A stretch of 36,767 nt of DNA from DASULK01 sp036381835 (GTDB lineage: Bacteria; Actinomycetota; Actinomycetes; Mycobacteriales; Micromonosporaceae), in NCBI GenBank assembly GCA_036381835.1, contig DASVCA010000177.1, positions 1 through 36,767 on the forward strand, given 5' to 3'. A model generated the notes under the pieces. The model searched no databases. It saw only the letters and a list, made by a program, of their open reading frames with translations, and was not told where the DNA came from. Both the position numbers and the translations under genes were made by a program. Positions 33,201 to 36,767 of this stretch are shown one piece after another (the first letter of the stretch is position 1; each line of letters starts with the position of its first letter).

Positions 33201-33631
33201 GTGGCTCGATGTCCGTCGGTGGATCAAACGGAATCGGACCGGGCACCGGTACGTCGACCGGGATTGGCGGCGGCGTATCCGGTGGCTGGGGCAGCTCCTC
33301 CGAGGACTGGCGTACGGCCGCCGACGATGGCTGGCGTGCAGCCAGCGCCGCCGCCGAGGTTCCAGTGCAAGAGACGACCCGGACGGGCCTTCCCAAGCGT
33401 GTGCCCATGGCGCAGCTGGTGCCGGGCGGGGTGGACAAACCCACGGACTCGACGCAACGTCGTACTCCGGAAGGAGTACGCGGCCTGCTGTCCGCCTATC
33501 ACCGCGGGGTGCAGCGTGGCCGAGCCAACTCGAAGGATGAGAAGTCGGGGGCGACCCCGGCGGGGTGGCAGAACTCGCAATCCAGCTTCGGCCCCACAGC
33601 CGGGAGCGGCCAGAAGGAGCATCAGGGATGA
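30242..33631 (+). CDS. cvnA: Conservon sensor kinase CvnA (NIT-HAMP-HATPase)
   Basis: A membrane-bound histidine-kinase-like sensor of 1129 residues. TM1 (about 25-48) and TM2 (about 335-357) enclose an extracellular nitrate/nitrite-sensing-like helical domain. A HAMP-like linker follows, then RRSQILVDRLIGHLDRLE and FKLDHLATRMRRNDENLLVLAG in place of a classical DHp, and a HATPase with N-box ELLDNATSFSPP and G-box EDRGIGIG. About 400 residues of Pro/Ala/Ser-rich, probably disordered tail come next, ending in a conserved module (LPKRVPMAQLVPG and a Gly/Arg-rich end). The start is GTG 30242 with GGGAGGG at 30228-30234; upstream ATGs lack this. It heads cvnABCD. In conservons the kinase controls a roadblock/GTPase complex, by analogy with G-protein signalling. 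A GGAA-looped 8-bp hairpin lies inside the gene at 33461-33480. Confidence 0.93.
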   Translation: MSARSKRANLLASRLSPFRGWLRDQPIWTKLGLILIVPTIAAVLVGANSLAQNIAAAGNAERARQLASVVQASGDLIDGLQHERAGALLLLGHADGPNDQRYRDNYTMLNGRVDGSIKPYAEQRAELDELPSKVTALLSEIDGSLADLPALRSQVTNRQIRISEATHLYDRLINDLLDLRDSVMQLTADFGLNQRMRAAAAVSRAKENLSQKRIVVHYAFIQNAMSPILRNAFIAADQGQAQAVQTFNAVANNAEAELYSQTVSGPDLREAEAYTSWVKTNTSADLRDANFTPDSWEAALVNNSRLIRSVEAKLDAEVVERASDLRDSTWRQLLVETGLLLGMLLLAILFTWRIARSMARALRELREGALAVAQHGLPQAVARLRDPDMTTQMSPAQVASQIAEPLPVRSKDEFGQVAEAFNAVHLEAVRTAAEQAALRASVATMFVNLARRSQILVDRLIGHLDRLERGEEDPDRLAELFKLDHLATRMRRNDENLLVLAGADSTRVQRDPAGLTDVLRAAQSEVEHYTRIEFGTVDQDLKITAHAVNDMVHLIAELLDNATSFSPPESQVVVEARRVGDRAVIYIEDRGIGIGPEQLAELNERLARPPLVDVAVSRMMGLVVVARLAARHGVKVELRQAPERGTIAEVTVPASVLVSRALPDAPERAGARPGTAQAALAIGSRPSAPSTSPRPNAPATEPSLPARPFEPVRQPMPAWSDLTGATPSVAADASFTPRTANDQTEPLPQRRAVEDAMGAGAAGADVTAQIPRQVLRPEPSLSDSGGWRGAGPAAPVSPMPTPPTPAPQQTGGSRMGVPPQPMPARPVDAPPAWPPIPAKSGSSPTDSATATPTTPATATPAPASASGQTPSSPAAGKAAARVNTGSPQVVQPTGVIPAPRRGESRTPYVDETMELPIFREVESAWFRTRQSVPKEVATVAAPTAGDAKAVTDFGRGGGAQQDTPEAVPADGRGARSAGPAGNAAMVGGSMSVGGSNGIGPGTGTSTGIGGGVSGGWGSSSEDWRTAADDGWRAASAAAEVPVQETTRTGLPKRVPMAQLVPGGVDKPTDSTQRRTPEGVRGLLSAYHRGVQRGRANSKDEKSGATPAGWQNSQSSFGPTAGSGQKEHQG

Positions 33632-34032
33632 CAAACATGCAGGATCTCGGTTGGCTACTGACTAACTTCGCCGACCGCGTACCCGGGGTCGCGCACGCGA
33701 TCGCGGTTTCTGCGGACGGGCTGCTCCTCGCCGCGTCCCGCGATCTGCCCCGCGACCGGGCCGACCAGCTCGCCGCGATCGCCTCGGGCCTGGTCAGCTT
33801 GACGCAGGGAGCCGCCCGCTGCTTCGAAGGCGGTGCGGTGCTGCAGACCGTTGTCGAGATGGATAACGGCTTCCTGTTCCTGATGTCCATCTCGGACGGC
33901 TCGTCGTTCGCGGTGCTCGCCGCGCGCTCGTGCGACGTGGGCCAAGTCGGATACGAGATGGCGTTGCTTGTCGACCGGGTCGGCGAGGCGTTGACACCGG
34001 CACCTCGCAGTGCCGCGGGAATGCTCGGTTGA
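33628..34032 (+). CDS. cvnB: Roadblock/LC7 protein CvnB
   Basis: A small regulatory protein of 134 residues with the roadblock/LC7 fold, seen as DLGWLLTNFADRVPGVAHAIAVSADGLLLAASRDL and GYEMALLVDRVGEAL. In conservons CvnB associates with the kinase CvnA and the GTPase CvnD and is thought to modulate GTPase activity. The start ATG 33628 overlaps the cvnA stop as ATGA and is preceded by AAGGAG at 33614-33619; ATG 33637 is the alternative. Confidence 0.93.
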   Translation: MTNMQDLGWLLTNFADRVPGVAHAIAVSADGLLLAASRDLPRDRADQLAAIASGLVSLTQGAARCFEGGAVLQTVVEMDNGFLFLMSISDGSSFAVLAARSCDVGQVGYEMALLVDRVGEALTPAPRSAAGMLG

Positions 34033-34119
34033 TGTGGGTCGCGGCGGCGGCTGGCGGCGACCGCGGCCGGGACCGAGACACTCAACTGATCGAGCCGCGA
34101 CAAGGCGAGAAAGGGGTGA

Positions 34120-34503
34120 ATGGCGAGGATGGTCGATGAGGAGCCGACTGGTGCGTTGGTCCGACCATACGCTGTTACCCGTGGCCGTACCCGCCCCCGG
34201 CTTGAGATCGCGATCGAAGCGCTGGTCGAGACCACGGTCCGGGGCCGGACCGTGGCGGCCGGCACCGGCGGGCACAGTCGGGAGCACCAGTACATCGCCG
34301 CATTGTGCGATGGGCGGCTGCAATCGCTGGCCGAAGTCGCGGCTCGACTACAGATGCCGCTTGGAGTGGCGCGGGTCCTGATCGCAGACATGGCGGCGGA
34401 GGGCTTCGTCGCCGTGTATGAGCCGACGTCGCTCGACGATGCTAACGACGCGGTGGGCACTGAATTGCTGGAGAGGGTGCTGAGTGGACTTCGCAGGCTC
34501 TGA
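34120..34503 (+). CDS. cvnC: DUF742 protein CvnC
   Basis: A 127-residue protein of the DUF742 family, the third conservon member. It has the family N-terminus ALVRPYAVTRGRTRP, an ETTV segment and a winged-helix-like C-terminal part (LQSLAEVAARLQMPLGVARVLIADMAAEGFVAVYEP). Its role is in the conservon complex, possibly as an adaptor. Start ATG 34120 follows AAGGGG at 34111-34116. It is separated from cvnB by 87 bp and overlaps cvnD by 20 bp. Confidence 0.92.
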   Translation: MARMVDEEPTGALVRPYAVTRGRTRPRLEIAIEALVETTVRGRTVAAGTGGHSREHQYIAALCDGRLQSLAEVAARLQMPLGVARVLIADMAAEGFVAVYEPTSLDDANDAVGTELLERVLSGLRRL

Positions 34504-35095
34504 CAGGTCGCACCGTCCGACGACGGGGCGGGTGACATCGGCGAAGATCGTCATCGCCGGTGGTTTTGGTGTCGGTAAGACAACGCTGGTTGGCTCGGTG
34601 TCGGAGATCACCCCCCTGACTACCGAGGCGATCATGACTTCGGCGGGTGTGGGTGTCGACGACACGCGGCAGGTGCCCGGTAAGACGACGACCACGGTGG
34701 CGATGGACTTCGGTCGAATCACCATCGATCGGGATCTGATCCTCTATCTCTTCGGGACGCCGGGGCAGACACGGTTCTGGTTCATGTGGGATGAGCTGGT
34801 TCGCGGTGCGATCGGCGCGGTCGTGCTCGTCGACACCCGACGGCTCGCCGACTGCTTCGCCGCGATCGACTTCTTCGAACATCGCCAGCTGCCCTACCTC
34901 GTTGCGATCAACTGCTTCAACGGGGTGCAGTACCACGACCCGCAGGATGTGCGGGACGCGCTGGCCATCTCGGCCGATGTGCCGATCGTCCCCTGCGACG
35001 CACGTAACCGTGAGTCCACCAAGCACGTCCTGATCTCGTTGGTTGAGTACGTGCTCAACCTGCGCCGGTCACGGGCGGTGGCTTCAGCCCGCTGA
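34484..35095 (+). CDS. cvnD: Ras-like GTPase CvnD
   Basis: A GTP-binding protein of 203 residues, the conservon switch. G1 is GGFGVGKTT (residues 26-34), G3 region FGTPGQTRFWFMWDE, and AINCFNG is close to the G4 position. These are typical of the conservon/MglA-like small GTPases with a variant G4. The start is GTG 34484, overlapping cvnC by 20 bp, so translation is probably coupled. No fifth gene such as a cytochrome P450 follows. A bidirectional hairpin lies downstream. Confidence 0.94.
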   Translation: MDFAGSDRSHRPTTGRVTSAKIVIAGGFGVGKTTLVGSVSEITPLTTEAIMTSAGVGVDDTRQVPGKTTTTVAMDFGRITIDRDLILYLFGTPGQTRFWFMWDELVRGAIGAVVLVDTRRLADCFAAIDFFEHRQLPYLVAINCFNGVQYHDPQDVRDALAISADVPIVPCDARNRESTKHVLISLVEYVLNLRRSRAVASAR

Positions 35096-35202
35096 GCGGT
35101 ATACGTTGGCTCGACGAGGCGGACACGTACCTACCCGGTCGCTGCGCGTGATCGGCCGCGCTGCACGGGGTGGGGCGTGGCCGCCTCGTCCGATGGCTAC
35201 GT

Positions 35203-35235
35203 TCGGGTGTCCGCGACCCGGTCGCGGACACCCGA
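35203..35235. terminator. Perfect 15-bp hairpin between convergent genes
   Basis: TCGGGTGTCCGCGAC (35203-35217) pairs fully with GTCGCGGACACCCGA (35221-35235), with a CCG loop. It lies 107 bp after cvnD and 9 bp before the end of the minus-strand gene, so it can act as a terminator for both directions. It has no T-run, as is common in high-GC actinobacteria. Confidence 0.7.
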
Positions 35236-35244
35236 CAGACCCGG

Positions 35245-36767
35245 TCAGTATCGCGCGGACCGGTACTCGTACTCCGAGCTGTCATCCTGCTCGTGCTCGC
35301 GGGTGAAGTCCCAGCCCGCGGACTCCCGCCCAGGCCGCCCTCCTACCGCGTACCCACCGATCTGCTGACCCCGACGCCAGCCCTGGAAGTATCCGCTGGC
35401 GTTCTCCGCGATGCGATCGGCGTTGCGGACGATCCGCAGCGGTCGCTCGTCGCGCAACGGCGACCCCGGCACCAGGTTGGCCTGCGGAACCCGTTTCGGC
35501 AGCCCGGCCCGGGTCTGCTCCCGTATGGTCGGTTTCGCCGCCTGCTCGGCCGCCTGCCAACCCGGGTCGGCCGAGGAGCGCCATTCCAGATTGGACTCCT
35601 GGGGCCGGCCGGTGAACCATGCGGACCTGGTAGCCGCAAAGATCAACAGGTCGTCGTCGCCGTCGTCGGAGACCGGCGGCAGTCGGTGATCCGTCTCCTC
35701 GCCGCGCTTCTCGGTGGTCTGCGCGGACCAGTCTGCGGCCGCGTCAGATTCCACCAGACGCAGCGACTTCGCTTCAGACCGCTCGGGTTGTTCCGGTGGC
35801 GCCTCAGGCAGTGACGGCTCCACGAGTCGCAGCATCGGAGGCTCAGGCGGTAGATCGTCGTCCAGCCAGGGCGGACGTACCCGGTCTGACTGGCCATCGC
35901 TGGGCCTGTCTTCCACGGGTTTCGCCCGATCGTCATCGGACGAGTTGACCAGCGGCCAGTTGGCGCGGGATCCGGGTGGGGACGACTGCGGCTTATCGGG
36001 GCGTGGGGTCGGGATCGGGACCGAATAATCGGCTGGGCCGAACTCCCCGCTCGGTGCCGTCTGTTCCGCCTTGGGGCGTGGGGTTTTCGCTCGCTGCCGT
36101 TCCGAGCGCATGCTGTTGATGGCTGCGGTGGTCAGCGTCGGGCGGAACGGCTCACCGGCGTCCGCGGGCGAGACGGTGCGTTGGGTCGGGATGCTCGGGG
36201 TGCGGCCCGGCGATGCCGGCGCATAGTTCGACCGGTCGTCGGCCGGCTGCCCGCTGGGCGAATCAACGGCCGACGCCCTGCGCGAATCGGCAACCGACGC
36301 GCTGCGGGTGGGCGACTCCGTGGAGTCCGCCGCATGCCGTGCCGGACCGGCCTTGGCGCTCACCGCACTCGTGTCGCCGGTCCTGCGGGTCCAACGCCGG
36401 CCCGTCGCCGGCACCTCGTCGGCTCCCCGGGTGATGGTCGACACGACGGCTGCGCTGCCGGCGTCGTACGCCCGTACCGCGGCGATGGCCTGGCGCACCA
36501 TTGCGACGGTCGCGGAGGCGACCGGCTTCGGCATGGGGCCGCGCCGGGGCGTCTCGGAGGCGGCGACCACCAGCGCCGTGACCGCCTCGGAGATCGTGTC
36601 CTGATCTGCTACCCCGTCGGCTACCAGCTCCGCGACCAGCCGGTTCGTCGCGTCCGGCCCGTCGGGGCGGGGCAGCATCCCCGGCTCGGGGAACGCGTTC
36701 AGCACGGCCAATGCGACCGGATCAGCCGGGTTGCTGTAGGCGCGCAGCGCGGCCGGGTACAACTCGC
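35245..36767 (-). CDS. Partial protein with CvnA-like C-terminal module (5' end outside window)
   Basis: About 507 residues of an open frame running off the window end; the TTG at 36762 is unlikely to be the true start. Residues near the visible N-terminus (ELYPAALRAYSNPADP, then a helical region to about residue 130) lead into a long Pro/Ser/Arg/Asp-rich segment. The C-terminal ~130 residues (DDDLLIFAATRSAWF, GWQAAEQAAKPTIREQTRAGLPKRVPQANLVPGS, IAENASGYFQGWRRGQ) match the tail of the CvnA in this window in order. No kinase domain is visible in the part seen, but it could lie upstream. The product may be a second conservon-type sensor or a partner carrying the same module. Function unknown. 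Confidence 0.7.
   Translation of the reverse strand, partial: ELYPAALRAYSNPADPVALAVLNAFPEPGMLPRPDGPDATNRLVAELVADGVADQDTISEAVTALVVAASETPRRGPMPKPVASATVAMVRQAIAAVRAYDAGSAAVVSTITRGADEVPATGRRWTRRTGDTSAVSAKAGPARHAADSTESPTRSASVADSRRASAVDSPSGQPADDRSNYAPASPGRTPSIPTQRTVSPADAGEPFRPTLTTAAINSMRSERQRAKTPRPKAEQTAPSGEFGPADYSVPIPTPRPDKPQSSPPGSRANWPLVNSSDDDRAKPVEDRPSDGQSDRVRPPWLDDDLPPEPPMLRLVEPSLPEAPPEQPERSEAKSLRLVESDAAADWSAQTTEKRGEETDHRLPPVSDDGDDDLLIFAATRSAWFTGRPQESNLEWRSSADPGWQAAEQAAKPTIREQTRAGLPKRVPQANLVPGSPLRDERPLRIVRNADRIAENASGYFQGWRRGQQIGGYAVGGRPGRESAGWDFTREHEQDDSSEYEYRSARY

Noticed and set aside
33210..33300. Gly/Ser-rich repeats in the CvnA tail as a tandem repeat domain
   Set aside because: Low-complexity disordered linker (Gly-Thr-Gly, Gly-Ser), no regular repeat unit.
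32916..34538. A 540-codon minus-strand frame over cvnA-cvnC
   Set aside because: Antisense shadow of the conservon genes, with Ser/Pro/Arg-biased composition.
1..36767. tRNA, rRNA, CRISPR array, insertion sequence or prophage
   Set aside because: No cloverleaf, no repeat-spacer array and no transposase or phage gene was found. The three 75-nt elements are spread singly and are not CRISPR repeats.

Overview
This window comes from a high-GC actinobacterium. The gene set (AfsR/SARP regulator, four-gene conservon, maltose uptake genes without their own ATPase, GTG/TTG/CTG starts, candidate leaderless genes) points to a mycelial actinomycete. Protein style and a recurring intergenic hairpin suggest Micromonosporaceae; the family assignment is inference, not a database result. 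I see no rRNA, tRNA, CRISPR array, prophage or insertion sequence.

Region 1 (1-6733) is regulatory and accessory. Two tandem, overlapping LuxR-type regulators lie on the minus strand, divergent from a large SARP/NB-ARC/TPR regulator. Three bases beyond that gene's stop lies the convergent end of a 57-residue secreted peptide precursor that carries the hexapeptide DDSHWG twice. Divergent from the peptide are a shortened ornithine-cyclodeaminase-like protein and a beta-hydroxyacid dehydrogenase. A TPR regulator beside a repeat-bearing exported peptide is the best candidate here for an undescribed signalling unit.

Region 2 (6850-9697) encodes two exported hydrolases on the minus strand: a lipoprotein with a gluzincin-like HExxH...EG signature and a streptogrisin-like S1 serine protease.

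Region 3 (9804-18328) is a maltose/maltodextrin locus. A LacI-family regulator and a GH13 alpha-glucosidase diverge from malE-malF-malG and a second GH13 enzyme of the neopullulanase/cyclomaltodextrinase type, with candidate operators in between.

Region 4 (18496-30048) holds a small membrane protein, then nucleoside uptake and salvage: a BMP-type lipoprotein, a double ATPase and two permeases; then cytidine deaminase with an extra C-terminal region, thymidine phosphorylase, a DUF4272 protein, an RlmA-type rRNA methyltransferase, adenosine deaminase and a uridine-kinase-like P-loop protein. The last two genes overlap tail to tail by 165 bp.

Region 5 (30242-36767) is a conservon, cvnABCD, followed by a perfect 15-bp hairpin and the convergent 3' part of a gene whose product shares the C-terminal module of CvnA.

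A 75-nt element with 19-nt arms and a 37-nt interior occurs three times (6740, 18341, 27364), always in the same orientation and 6-12 nt after a plus-strand stop codon. No gene-free stretch exceeds about 300 bases.
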